Made by a program: the position numbers and the translations under genes
Shown here: positions 7,111 to 15,121 of the stretch, one piece after another
How the letters are laid out: every line of letters starts with the position of its first letter
Position numbering within the stretch: the first letter of the stretch is position 1
Assembly: GCA_947448675.1 (NCBI GenBank)
Contig: CANFOR010000021.1
Span: 1 to 20,321 of the forward strand
Reading direction: 5' to 3'
Length of the DNA: 20,321 nucleotides
From: Betaproteobacteria bacterium
GTDB lineage: Bacteria; Pseudomonadota; Gammaproteobacteria; Burkholderiales; Burkholderiaceae_C
The notes under the pieces: model-generated
Database searches by the model: none
What the model was told of the DNA's origin: nothing
Seen by the model: the letters and a program-made list of their open reading frames with translations, nothing else

Positions 7111-7156
7111 CTCAAAGCGCTTTGAGTGAGGCCCTTGCAAGGCCTTGCAAGGGCCT
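7111..7156. terminator. Two perfect palindromes between convergent ruvC and lpxC
   Basis: CTCAAAGCGCTTTGAG at 7111-7126 is a perfect 16-bp palindrome starting one base after the ruvC stop. A second perfect palindrome of 28 bp at 7129-7156 is built from CCTTGCAAGG units (arms AGGCCCTTGCAAGG and its complement). Being symmetric, they act equally for both strands. Neither has a clear T-run, so a role in bidirectional termination is inferred from position. Confidence 0.55.
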
Positions 7157-7172
7157 TGCTAAATACGCTGGG

Positions 7173-8096
7173 CTACCAAGCGCGTTGCAATTGTGCAAAT
7201 CCTTGCGGCGCTTCGCTGCTGCTTTCAAAGCTCACATCTTCCCAAGCCTCGGGCTGGGCCACCAGTGCACGCAACAAGAGGTTGTTCAGCGCGTGGCCGG
7301 AACGAAAAGCGCTGTAGGCCGCGAGCAATGGCTTGCCCAGCAAGTACAAGTCGCCCATGGCGTCGAGAATTTTGTGCTTCACGAATTCGTCGTCGTAGCG
7401 CAGGCCGTCGCCGTTGAGCACCTTGTAGTCATCCATGACGATGGCGTTGTCTAAACCGCCGCCCAAGGCCAGACCTTTAGAGCGCATCATCTCGACCTCT
7501 TTGGTAAAGCCAAAGGTACGGGCGCGGGCGATGTCACGGCTGTAGTTGCCAGCGCCCAGGTCGAACTCCACACACTGGCCGGTGGAGTCCACGGCAGGGT
7601 GTTTAAAGTCGATTTCAAAGCTGAGCTTGTAGCCGTGGTAGGGCGTGAGCTTGGCCCATTTGAGGGTGGCACCCTCGCCTTGGCGCACTTCTATCGCGCG
7701 CTTCACGCGCACAAAACGCTTAGCCACTTTTTGCACTTCAATGCCCGCGCTTTGCAACAAAAATACGAAAGACGCGGAAGAGCCGTCCAAAATGGGCACC
7801 TCTTCCGCGCTGATGTCCACATACAGATTGTCCAGCCCCAAGCCCGCGCAGGCCGACATCAAATGCTCCACCGTCGCCACCTTGGCGCCAGCCACCGAAA
7901 GGGTCGAAGCCATGCGCGTGTCGGTCACGCCCAAGGCAGAGACCGGAATGTCTACCGGCTGGGGCAAGTCCACCCGCCGAAACACAATGCCGGTATTGGG
8001 CTGGGCCGGGCGCAGCGTCAACTCCACCCGCTGCCCACTGTGCAAGCCCACGCCAACGGCCTTGGTGATCGATTTGAGTGTGCGTTGTGCGAGCAT
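7173..8096 (-). CDS. lpxC: UDP-3-O-acyl-N-acetylglucosamine deacetylase
   Basis: The protein is 307 aa (E. coli 305). By family knowledge LpxC is the zinc enzyme for the committed step of lipid A synthesis. The start LAQRTLKSITKAVGVGLHSG is typical. E77-H78 lie in TVEHLMSA, H241 and D245 in KHKILDAMGD (zinc ligands with H78), and the catalytic H268 in RSGHALNN. It is the last gene of the dcw cluster on this strand, 61 bp after ftsZ. That gap shows no convincing terminator, promoter or Shine-Dalgarno, so read-through from ftsZ is likely. The C-terminus has an acidic/Ser-rich tail (EDVSFESSSEAPQG) beyond the catalytic fold. Confidence 0.97.
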   Translation of the reverse strand: MLAQRTLKSITKAVGVGLHSGQRVELTLRPAQPNTGIVFRRVDLPQPVDIPVSALGVTDTRMASTLSVAGAKVATVEHLMSACAGLGLDNLYVDISAEEVPILDGSSASFVFLLQSAGIEVQKVAKRFVRVKRAIEVRQGEGATLKWAKLTPYHGYKLSFEIDFKHPAVDSTGQCVEFDLGAGNYSRDIARARTFGFTKEVEMMRSKGLALGGGLDNAIVMDDYKVLNGDGLRYDDEFVKHKILDAMGDLYLLGKPLLAAYSAFRSGHALNNLLLRALVAQPEAWEDVSFESSSEAPQGFAQLQRAW

Positions 8097-8157
8097 GGGG
8101 CTATTTTAATTCTTCGGGTGTCTGGATGCTGCGCCCTCTGCGTCCGGCTATCCGATG

Positions 8158-9384
8158 TCAGTCCGCTTGTTTGCGCAAGAAAGCGGGGATTTCGAAGTCG
8201 TCCATCCCGCCCGAAGACAGCGCGTCCACCTTGGCTGCAGCTTGTGTGCGGTCGCGGGTACGCCACACACTGGGCACGGCCATGCCGCTGTAGTCGGGCT
8301 GCATGCTGCCAGGCATCGCTGCGCCGGGACCTGCAACGGCACTGTTCATCGTGGGCACATGGAAGGGCACATTGTCGGTGCCGGTGCGCAGCACTTGCAA
8401 CGGGGGCGCCGTGCGGCGCATGCCTTGGCGGCTCAGGCCAGTGGCCACCACGGTGACGCGAATCTGGTCGCCCAGGTTGTCGTCATAGGCCGTGCCGTAA
8501 ATCACATGCGCGTCGGCCGAAGCGTAAGCACGAATGGTGTTCATGGCCAGCTTGGACTCGTTTAGTTTGAGTGAGCCTTTGGCAGCGGAGATCAGCACCA
8601 GCACGCCCTTGGCACCCGACAGGTCAATGCCTTCGAGCAGCGGGCAAGCTACAGCTTGCTCAGCGGCCAAACGTGCGCGGTCGGGGCCGTCGGCGACGGC
8701 CGTGCCCATCATGGCCTTGCCGGGCTCACCCATCACGGTGCGCACATCTTCAAAGTCGACGTTCACATGGCCGGGTACATTGATGATTTCGGCAATGCCG
8801 CCGACGGCGTTTTTCAGCACGTCGTTGGCATGGGCAAAAGCCTCGTCTTGCGTGATGTCATCGCCTAGCACTTCGAGCAGCTTTTCGTTCAACACGACGA
8901 TCAACGAGTCCACATTGGCTTCCAACTCGGCCAAGCCGCTGTCGGCATTGCTCATGCGGCGTCCGCCCTCAAACTCAAAGGGTTTGGTCACCACGCCCAC
9001 GGTCAAGATGCCCATCTCGCGCGCTACCCTGGCAATCACCGGCGCAGCGCCGGTGCCGGTGCCGCCACCCATGCCCGCGGTAATGAAGAGCATGTGCGCA
9101 CCGTCGATCGCCGCGCGAATGTCTTCTACGGCTGACTCGGCTGCGTCGCGGCCTTTGTCAGGCTTGCTGCCTGCGCCCAGGCCCGTACCGCCTAGCTGAA
9201 TGGTTTTGTGCGCCGCACTGCGCGACAGGGCTTGCGCGTCGGTGTTGGCGCAAATAAATTCCACGCCCTGCACCATGCGCTCGATCATGTGTTCGACCGC
9301 ATTGCCACCGCCGCCACCCACGCCAATCACCTTGATTTGCGTGCCCAGGTTGAACTCTTCTACTTCAATCATTTCGATGCTCAT
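8158..9384 (-). CDS. ftsZ: Cell division GTPase FtsZ
   Basis: The protein is 408 aa. It is the tubulin homologue that forms the Z ring. The N-terminal GTPase domain has VIGVGGGGGNAV (20-31), the tubulin signature GGGTGTG at 106-112, and the T7 synergy loop NVDFEDV (about 210-216). The C-terminal domain is followed by a variable linker (about 320-390) and the conserved C-terminal peptide DDFEIPAFLRKQ, which binds FtsA and other partners. AGGAG lies at good spacing before ATG 9384, a strong ribosome binding site that fits its high expression. A 266-bp gap separates it from ftsA, unusually roomy for this cluster, so it may have its own promoter. Confidence 0.98.
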   Translation of the reverse strand: MSIEMIEVEEFNLGTQIKVIGVGGGGGNAVEHMIERMVQGVEFICANTDAQALSRSAAHKTIQLGGTGLGAGSKPDKGRDAAESAVEDIRAAIDGAHMLFITAGMGGGTGTGAAPVIARVAREMGILTVGVVTKPFEFEGGRRMSNADSGLAELEANVDSLIVVLNEKLLEVLGDDITQDEAFAHANDVLKNAVGGIAEIINVPGHVNVDFEDVRTVMGEPGKAMMGTAVADGPDRARLAAEQAVACPLLEGIDLSGAKGVLVLISAAKGSLKLNESKLAMNTIRAYASADAHVIYGTAYDDNLGDQIRVTVVATGLSRQGMRRTAPPLQVLRTGTDNVPFHVPTMNSAVAGPGAAMPGSMQPDYSGMAVPSVWRTRDRTQAAAKVDALSSGGMDDFEIPAFLRKQAD

Positions 9385-9650
9385 TTTTCTCTCCTAAATT
9401 TATTGCAATTGCCAAAAATTAAAAACATATATTCGATAGCCTCAACCCACAGGCGGCGGACCGGCGCAACGCCACCGTTCTCTTTGAAATACGGACAGCC
9501 TGAATGCGAACAGTCGGGCGCGGAGAACGCGAAAACTCGCAAAGGACGAAAAAGTAAAACCAAATTTAATTTGGACTGCTCTTTCGCGTTCTTCGCGTAA
9601 TCTTCGCGTGCTCTGAGTCCGGGAGTTGGTATGCATAACAAGGTTTTTCA
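9385..9650 (-). other. ftsA-ftsZ intergenic region
   Basis: This 266-bp gap holds the ftsZ ribosome binding site (AGGAG at about 9391-9396 in - orientation), an AT-rich stretch at 9395-9436, and a long inverted repeat. A very weak promoter-like pair, TTGAGG (9445-9440) and TTAATT (9422-9417) with 17 bases between, can be read on the - strand, but it matches only poorly. Open frames here are formed by the repeat and are not credible genes. Confidence 0.5.
9517..9615. repeat. Long imperfect inverted repeat between ftsA and ftsZ
   Basis: The centre is CCAAATTTAATTTGG (9560-9574), palindromic except for the middle base. Flanking arms rich in GAACGCGAAAA/CGCAAAGGACG on the left (9521-9550) are complementary, with gaps, to CTTTCGCGTTCTTCGCG and TCTTCGCGTG on the right (9581-9610). 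The TTCGCGTTCTTCGCG wording resembles dispersed extragenic repeats known from many proteobacterial genomes. Transcribed, it could fold into a long hairpin. Confidence 0.6.
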
Positions 9651-10880
9651 TTAGAAGTTCCCCACAATGAAGTCTTTGAAGCGGCCCATGGCGGTTTTGA
9701 CAGAGCCATTTTTCTGCGCTACCCGAAAGCCACGCATGCGTGCCAAACGGGCCTCTTCCATCAGGCCCATTACAGTGGCGGCACGCGGCTGCGCCACCAT
9801 GTCAGACAGTGCGCTGGAATATTTGGGGATTCCACGGCGCACCGGCTTTAAGAAGATGTCTTCGCCTAGTTCCACCATGCCGTGCATGACGGCACTGCCG
9901 CCGGTGATGACGATGCCCGAAGACAGCACCTCTTCATAGCCCGACTCGCGGATCACCTGTTGCACCAGCGAATAAATTTCTTCCACACGCGGCTCGATCA
10001 CACCGGCCAGCGCTTGGCGGCTGAGCTTGCGCGGGCCACGGTCACCCAGACCGGGCACGTCGACCTGGGCATCGGGGTCGGCCAACAATTGCTTGGCGTA
10101 ACCGCTCTCGACTTTGATGTCTTCTGCGTCCTTGGTCGGTGTACGCAACGCCATGGCGATGTCGCTGGTGATCAAATCACCGGCGATAGGGATGACCGAA
10201 GTGTGGCGAATGGCACCGCCAGTGAAGATGGCCACATCGGTAGTGCCTGCACCAATGTCCACCAATGCCACACCGAGTTCTTTTTCATCTTCAGTCAGCA
10301 CTGACAGGCTGGACGCCAGCGGGTGCAGCATCAATGCATCCACCTCTAGCCCGCAGCGGCGCACGCATTTGATGATGTTTTCGGCCGCGCTTTGTGCGCC
10401 GGTGACGATGTGCACCTTGGCTTCTAAGCGAATGCCGCTCATGCCAATGGGCTCGCGCACGTCTTGTCCGTCAATGATGAATTCTTGCGGCTCCACCAAG
10501 AGCAGGCGCTGGTCGGTCGAGATGTTGATGGCCTTGGCGGTTTCTATCACCCGGGCCACATCGGCGGCGCTGACTTCTTTGTCTTTCACCGCCACCATGC
10601 CGCTGGAGTTCATGCCGCGAATATGGTTGCCGGTGATTCCGGTGTAGACGCGTGTGATTTTGCAATCGGCCATCAGCTCTGCCTCTTTCAGTGCTTGCTG
10701 AATGCTTTGCACCGTGGCGTCGATATTCACCACCACACCGCGCTTCAAGCCGTTGCCCTGGGCCACGCCCAATCCCACCAACTTGAGCTCGCCGCCGGGC
10801 AAAATTTCGCCCACCACCACCATCACCTTGCTGGTGCCGATGTCTAGCCCTACCACCAAGTCTTTGTATTCTTTTGCCAT
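9651..10880 (-). CDS. ftsA: Cell division protein FtsA
   Basis: The protein is 409 aa (E. coli 420). By family knowledge it is the actin-like membrane anchor of the Z ring. The actin-fold phosphate-1 motif is LVVGLDIGTSKVMVVVGE (about 8-25). The SHS2/1C domain follows, and phosphate-2 is ALVDIGAGTTDVAIF (about 207-221). The C-terminus GRFKDFIVGNF is the amphipathic membrane-targeting helix. I start at ATG 10880 (MAKEYKDLVV) rather than the in-frame ATG at 10886, because AGGA lies six bases before 10880 but immediately before 10886. It starts 21 bp after ftsQ. Confidence 0.97.
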   Translation of the reverse strand: MAKEYKDLVVGLDIGTSKVMVVVGEILPGGELKLVGLGVAQGNGLKRGVVVNIDATVQSIQQALKEAELMADCKITRVYTGITGNHIRGMNSSGMVAVKDKEVSAADVARVIETAKAINISTDQRLLLVEPQEFIIDGQDVREPIGMSGIRLEAKVHIVTGAQSAAENIIKCVRRCGLEVDALMLHPLASSLSVLTEDEKELGVALVDIGAGTTDVAIFTGGAIRHTSVIPIAGDLITSDIAMALRTPTKDAEDIKVESGYAKQLLADPDAQVDVPGLGDRGPRKLSRQALAGVIEPRVEEIYSLVQQVIRESGYEEVLSSGIVITGGSAVMHGMVELGEDIFLKPVRRGIPKYSSALSDMVAQPRAATVMGLMEEARLARMRGFRVAQKNGSVKTAMGRFKDFIVGNF

Positions 10881-10901
10881 GTGCATTCCTTCGGGTTTCG
10901 C

Positions 10902-11705
10902 TTATTTGTTCGGGCTAGGTACAGCCGATACCGTGGTCACGCCGCGCAGGCGCAGGGCGTAACCGTCTTTGTGGCGCAGGTCGGCCCCTTGCAAATCGGC
11001 CCCGGCGCGGCGGCCATAGCGCGCCGCCACAGGGGTCAGGGTTTGCACAAAACGCTCCATGCGCTGCAGCACCTCTTCACTGCTGCCGCTGCCCAGCTCA
11101 ATCACCGCGCCGTTGTCGAGCTGGGCGCGCCATGCGCCGCGTGCCGAGAGTTCCAGCTGGTCCAAGCTGGCGTCGAGCTTATCGACCCAAGGCGCGAGTG
11201 CGTGGGACATTTGCAGTACAGCGGCACTGTCGGCATTGCTGCCCACCAGACGCGGCAAGTCAGCCTGTTCGGCGTCGGCAGCATTGGCTTCAAAAATTTC
11301 ACCAAAGCTATTGACCAAACGCGAGTCGCCCTCGGCGCCCCAATAGGCCACCGCTTGGTGCTCCTGCAACTGCACCCGCAAACGGTTGGGAAACTCGCGC
11401 CGCACCACGGCCTGGCGCACCCAGGGCACAGACTCAAACACCCGGCGTGCCTCGTTTAAATTGATGGTGAAAAAATTGCCCGTTAAACGCGGTGCAACAT
11501 TGGCGCGAAGGGTCAGCGCATTGTTGTGCACGGTGTCGCCCTGCACCGAAATGCCGCTCAAACTGAACACCGGCAAACGCACGGCCCACCACAGCGCCGC
11601 ACCCAAGCACAAGCACAGTACAAGCGCAAGGAGCACAGCCGTTGCCGACTGCATCAGTCGAATATCGACTGGCAGTGGGCTGGGCGCGCGCAGTGCGGTG
11701 TTCAT
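10902..11705 (-). CDS. ftsQ: Cell division protein FtsQ
   Basis: The protein is 267 aa (E. coli 276). It is a bitopic inner-membrane divisome scaffold. It has a short cytoplasmic tail, one membrane helix (about 20-42, SATAVLLALVLCLCLGAAL), a periplasmic POTRA domain (about 46-115, VFSLSGISVQGD to LRVQLQEHQAVAYWG), and the beta domain (about 116-250). ATG 11705 (MNTALRAPSP) is chosen because it lies four bases after the ddlB stop. An in-frame ATG at 11759 would overlap ddlB and adds an implausible Cys/Trp-rich extension. No strong Shine-Dalgarno is visible, so coupling to ddlB translation is likely. Confidence 0.95.
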   Translation of the reverse strand: MNTALRAPSPLPVDIRLMQSATAVLLALVLCLCLGAALWWAVRLPVFSLSGISVQGDTVHNNALTLRANVAPRLTGNFFTINLNEARRVFESVPWVRQAVVRREFPNRLRVQLQEHQAVAYWGAEGDSRLVNSFGEIFEANAADAEQADLPRLVGSNADSAAVLQMSHALAPWVDKLDASLDQLELSARGAWRAQLDNGAVIELGSGSSEEVLQRMERFVQTLTPVAARYGRRAGADLQGADLRHKDGYALRLRGVTTVSAVPSPNK

Positions 11706-11709
11706 GGTT

Positions 11710-12648
11710 TTAGTAGTCCAATGCAGCGTGTGCCAGCAGCTCCATGCACAGGGCTTCATAAGCCAAACCTGCGTGGCGTGCCGACATAGGCACCAGGGAG
11801 TGCCCTGTCATGCCGGGTGCGGTATTGATTTCCAACAGATAGGGCTGGCGTGTGCGGGCATCGATCATCACGTCGGCGCGCGCCCAGGTACGGCACCCCA
11901 AAACACGATAGGCTTTAAGCACCAGGGCCTGGATGGCCGCTTCTTCGCCCGCAGGCAAGCCGCAGGGCACCAGGTACTTGGTGTCGTCGGTGAAGTACTT
12001 GTTTTGGTAGTCGTAATTGCCATCGGGCGCTTGAATGCGAATCACTGGTAAAGCCTTGGCACTGTCCCCCGTGCCCAGCACTGGGCAAGTCACTTCGTCA
12101 CCGGCAATGAACTGCTCGCACAACACCATGGGGTCATGCTGCGCCGCAGCCGCATATGCCTGGGCGCAGGTATCGACGTGCATCACTTTGGTCAGGCCAA
12201 TTGACGAGCCTTCGCGTGCGGGCTTGACGATCATGGGCGCGCCCATGGCACGCAATGCGGCGCAGGTTTCGTCAGCGCTGTGCACTTCACGCCAGTCGGG
12301 TGTGGGCAAAGCTTCGGCGCGCCAAATGCGTTTGGTCATGGTTTTATCGACCGCGATGCTCGATGCCATCACGCCCGAGCCGGTATAGGGAATGCGCAAC
12401 AATTCCAGCGCACCTTGCACCGTGCCGTCTTCACCAAAGCGGCCATGCAGGGCAATGAAGCAACTGCTGTATCCCTCTTTTTTCAACTCGCCAAGGTCAC
12501 GCTCGGCGGGGTCAAAAGCGTGGGCGTTGACGCCTTGGCTTTGCAGGGCTTGCAGCACGCCAGCACCCGACATCAGCGAGATCTCGCGCTCGGCCGAGGC
12601 CCCACCCATCAGCACGGCGACCTTGTTGAATAATTGCTTGCTGCTCAT
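11710..12648 (-). CDS. ddlB: D-alanine--D-alanine ligase
   Basis: The protein is 312 aa (DdlB of E. coli 306). By family knowledge this ATP-grasp enzyme joins two D-Ala for MurF to add. VLMGGASAEREISLMSG (12-28) carries the conserved Glu, LHGRFGEDG (67-75) is the first family signature, and VKPAREGSSIG is the ATP-binding strand and loop. Near the C-terminus LLEINTAPGMTGHSLVPMSAR carries the metal-binding Glu/Asn and the Ddl signature. Its ATG overlaps the murC TGA (ATGA). Confidence 0.97.
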   Translation of the reverse strand: MSSKQLFNKVAVLMGGASAEREISLMSGAGVLQALQSQGVNAHAFDPAERDLGELKKEGYSSCFIALHGRFGEDGTVQGALELLRIPYTGSGVMASSIAVDKTMTKRIWRAEALPTPDWREVHSADETCAALRAMGAPMIVKPAREGSSIGLTKVMHVDTCAQAYAAAAQHDPMVLCEQFIAGDEVTCPVLGTGDSAKALPVIRIQAPDGNYDYQNKYFTDDTKYLVPCGLPAGEEAAIQALVLKAYRVLGCRTWARADVMIDARTRQPYLLEINTAPGMTGHSLVPMSARHAGLAYEALCMELLAHAALDY

Positions 12649-14060
12649 TGCTGCGCTCCCACCATCTCGACCAATTTACCCGGCACGCTGCCAATCGAGC
12701 CTGCCCCCATGCACAACACCACATCGCCCGCGCGCGCATTGTCGGTAATGGCCTGCGGCAGGTCGGCAATGTCACCCACAAACACCGGCTCGACCTTGCC
12801 TGCCACGCGCAGGGCGCGCGCCAGCGAGCGCCCATCGGCCGCTACTATCGGCGCTTCGCCAGCAGCATAGACCTCGCTCAGCAAGACCGCGTCGGCATGG
12901 CCAATGACTTTGACGAAGTCTTCAAAACAGTCGCGCGTTCGGCTGTAGCGGTGTGGCTGAAAGGCCAAGACCAAGCGCTGGCCAGGGAAGGCACCGCGTG
13001 CTGCAGACAGCGTAGCGGCCATCTCCACCGGATGGTGGCCGTAGTCGTCGATCACGGTGAACAGGCCACCGCCGTTGCAGGGCTTCACCGCCAATTGGCC
13101 ATAGCTTTGGAAGCGACGGCCCACACCTTTGAATTCGCTCAAAGCTTTTTGCACGGCTGCGTCGGGTACGTTCAGTTCGACTGCCACGCTAATGGCCGCC
13201 AAGGCATTGAGAACGTTGTGAACGCCGGGCAGGTTGAGCACCACCGCCAGGTCTGGCAGGGTAACTCCATTGCGCCGCTGCACGGTGAAATGCATTTGCG
13301 CACCCACAGCCCGCACATCGACCGCGCGCACTTGGGCACCTGCGTTCAGACCGTAGCTGGTAACGGGCCGCGCCAGCTGGGGAATGATGCTGCGCACGCC
13401 AGAGTCGTCGCTGCACACAATAGCCGCGCCATAGAAAGGCATCTTATGCAAGAAGTCGACGAAGGCGGTTTTGAGTTTGTTGATGTCGTGGCCATAAGTG
13501 TCCATATGGTCGGCGTCGATATTGGTCACCACGGCCATGACCGGCAGCAGGTTCAAAAATGATGCGTCGGACTCATCGGCCTCGACCACGATGTAGTCGC
13601 CACTGCCCAACTTGGCGTTGACGCCTGCGCTGGTGAGCTTGCCGCCAATCACATAGGTGGGGTCGAGCCCGGCCTGGGCCAGCACGCTGGCGACCAAACT
13701 GGTAGTGGTGGTTTTGCCATGCGTACCGGCAATGGCAATGCCCTGTTTCATGCGCATCAGCTCGGCCAACATCACCGCGCGCGGCACGATGGGAATGTGG
13801 CGCTCGCGCGCGGCCAGCACCTCGGGGTTGTCGGCCTGCACGGCGGTGGAGGTAACCACCGCGTCGGCAGCAGCTACGTTGGCAGCGGCGTGGCCCACAT
13901 GGGTGGCAATGCCCAGGGCCTGCAAACGGCTGAGCGTGGCGCTGCCAGACAGGTCAGAACCCGACACTGTGTAGCCTAGGTTGTGCAGCACCTCGGCAAT
14001 GCCCGACATGCCCGCGCCGCCTATGCCGACGAAGTGAATGTTTTGAATCGCGTGCTTCAT
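12645..14060 (-). CDS. murC: UDP-N-acetylmuramate--L-alanine ligase
   Basis: The protein is 471 aa, within the normal MurC range. By family knowledge it adds L-Ala to UDP-MurNAc, the first amino acid of the stem peptide. The UDP-binding Rossmann domain has HFVGIGGAGMSGIAEVL (9-25). The ATPase P-loop is GTHGKTTT at 112-119, EADESDASFL follows, and the C-terminal ligase domain has GVGRRFQ, DDYGHHP and FQPHRYSRT. All motifs look intact. It overlaps murG upstream and ddlB downstream by ATGA junctions. Confidence 0.98.
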   Translation of the reverse strand: MKHAIQNIHFVGIGGAGMSGIAEVLHNLGYTVSGSDLSGSATLSRLQALGIATHVGHAAANVAAADAVVTSTAVQADNPEVLAARERHIPIVPRAVMLAELMRMKQGIAIAGTHGKTTTTSLVASVLAQAGLDPTYVIGGKLTSAGVNAKLGSGDYIVVEADESDASFLNLLPVMAVVTNIDADHMDTYGHDINKLKTAFVDFLHKMPFYGAAIVCSDDSGVRSIIPQLARPVTSYGLNAGAQVRAVDVRAVGAQMHFTVQRRNGVTLPDLAVVLNLPGVHNVLNALAAISVAVELNVPDAAVQKALSEFKGVGRRFQSYGQLAVKPCNGGGLFTVIDDYGHHPVEMAATLSAARGAFPGQRLVLAFQPHRYSRTRDCFEDFVKVIGHADAVLLSEVYAAGEAPIVAADGRSLARALRVAGKVEPVFVGDIADLPQAITDNARAGDVVLCMGAGSIGSVPGKLVEMVGAQQ

Positions 14061-15121
14061 GCGCCAAGCTCCTCACAAGCGGCCACAATCGCCGCCACAG
14101 CCCCGGTTTTAGCTCGTTTTTTGGCCGCTTGGCCGCATAGAATAAGCGTAGAGCGCTCTGTTTTTTGTAGCATATCAGCTAGAAATTGGGGTTGTAAATC
14201 TTGTTGTTGCACCAAGTAGCCAGCGCCTGCGTCGGTCAAAAAACGTGCGTTCTGGGTTTGGTGGTCGTCTACCGCAAAGGGGAAAGGTACGAACAAAGCG
14301 GCGGCTCCCACCGCAGCAATTTCGGTCACGGTGCTGGCACCGGCGCGGCAGATGATGAGGTCAGCCTGCGCATAGGCGCTGGCTGTGTCCTCAATAAAAG
14401 GCGTAAGCGTGGCCTGCACACCCGCAGCCGCGTAGTGGGCGCGCAATGCGTCAATTTGCAGAGCGCCGCTTTGGTGCAAAACGCTGGGCCGCAGCGCGGC
14501 CGGGATCAAAGCCAGGGCTTGCGGCACGATCTCGTTGAGGGCTTTGGCCCCCAGGCTACCGCCCACCACCAAGAGCTGCAAGGGCCCGCTACGCCCGGCC
14601 AAACGGCTGGCAATGTCGCTCTGCTGTAGGTAGGCTTCGCGCAAGGGGTTGCCCACCCACTGCGCTTGCGGTAGCACGTTGGGAAAGGCGGTAAACACTT
14701 TGCTGGCGACGCGCGCCAAAACTTGGTTAGCCATACCTGCTACAGAATTTTGCTCGTGCAACACCAATGGCTTGCGCAAGAGCGCACTCACCAAACCGGC
14801 GGGCAAACTGATGTATCCCCCCAGGCCCAGCACCACCTGGGGCTGCACGCGGCGCAGCACCTGCAGGCTCTGCCAACAGGCCTTGAGCAAGCGCAGCGGC
14901 AGCAGGGCTAGCGTAGCCAAACCTTTACCGCGCACGCCCGAGAAATCAACCGCTTCAAAGGCAAAACCACGCGGTGGCACCAAACGGCTTTCCATGCTGG
15001 CCGGTGCGCCCAACCAGTGCACGCGCCAACCTTTTTCGCGCAGGGCTTCGGCCACAGCCAAACCGGGGAAGATATGCCCACCCGTGCCACCGGCCATGAT
15101 GAGTGCGCATGGCTTTGTCAT
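14057..15121 (-). CDS. murG: Lipid II-forming GlcNAc transferase MurG
   Basis: The protein is 354 aa (E. coli 355). By family knowledge this GT28-type enzyme adds GlcNAc to lipid I on the cytoplasmic face. It has the N-terminal GGTGGHIFPGLAVAE (11-25), VLGLGGYIS, the HEQNSVAGMAN loop, VVGGSLGA in the second Rossmann lobe, and the UDP-GlcNAc site CRAGASTVTEIAAVG with PFPFAVDDHQTQNA. The C-terminal residues about 317-329 (MLQKTERSTLILC) are encoded by DNA that matches the dispersed TGCTA element. The overall length stays normal, so this may be sequence replacement or drift rather than a plain insertion. Confidence 0.97.
   Translation of the reverse strand: MTKPCALIMAGGTGGHIFPGLAVAEALREKGWRVHWLGAPASMESRLVPPRGFAFEAVDFSGVRGKGLATLALLPLRLLKACWQSLQVLRRVQPQVVLGLGGYISLPAGLVSALLRKPLVLHEQNSVAGMANQVLARVASKVFTAFPNVLPQAQWVGNPLREAYLQQSDIASRLAGRSGPLQLLVVGGSLGAKALNEIVPQALALIPAALRPSVLHQSGALQIDALRAHYAAAGVQATLTPFIEDTASAYAQADLIICRAGASTVTEIAAVGAAALFVPFPFAVDDHQTQNARFLTDAGAGYLVQQQDLQPQFLADMLQKTERSTLILCGQAAKKRAKTGAVAAIVAACEELGA
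14137..14172 (-). repeat. TGCTA-N9-(G/T)AGC dispersed element inside murG
   Basis: In - orientation TGCTA is 14172-14168, followed by nine bases (CAAAAAACA), GAGC, then CTACGCTTATTCTATG. TGCTACAAA and TACGCT match the intergenic copies; the second half-site has one change (TAGC to GAGC). It sits in-frame near the C-terminus of MurG and is more AT-rich than its surroundings. Confidence 0.6.

Noticed and set aside
8097..8157. Promoter or terminator between ftsZ and lpxC
   Set aside because: TAAAAT could be a -10 box, but no -35 box lies at the right distance, and no stable hairpin with a T-run is visible.
7599..8456. Long + strand open frame across lpxC and the end of ftsZ
   Set aside because: It is antisense to two genes with intact catalytic motifs, is Arg/His/Cys-rich, and has no recognisable domain. 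Long antisense frames are expected in GC-rich DNA.
8534..9199. + strand open frame antisense to ftsZ
   Set aside because: Ser/Pro/Thr-rich complement of FtsZ codons with no independent evidence.
9381..9641. Small open frame on the - strand between ftsA and ftsZ
   Set aside because: Its residues come from the inverted repeat and it runs into the ftsZ start; no coding signature.
14735..14756. Another TGCTAC-like match in murG
   Set aside because: It encodes the conserved HEQNSVAGMAN loop and lacks the second half-site, so the match is explained by protein conservation.
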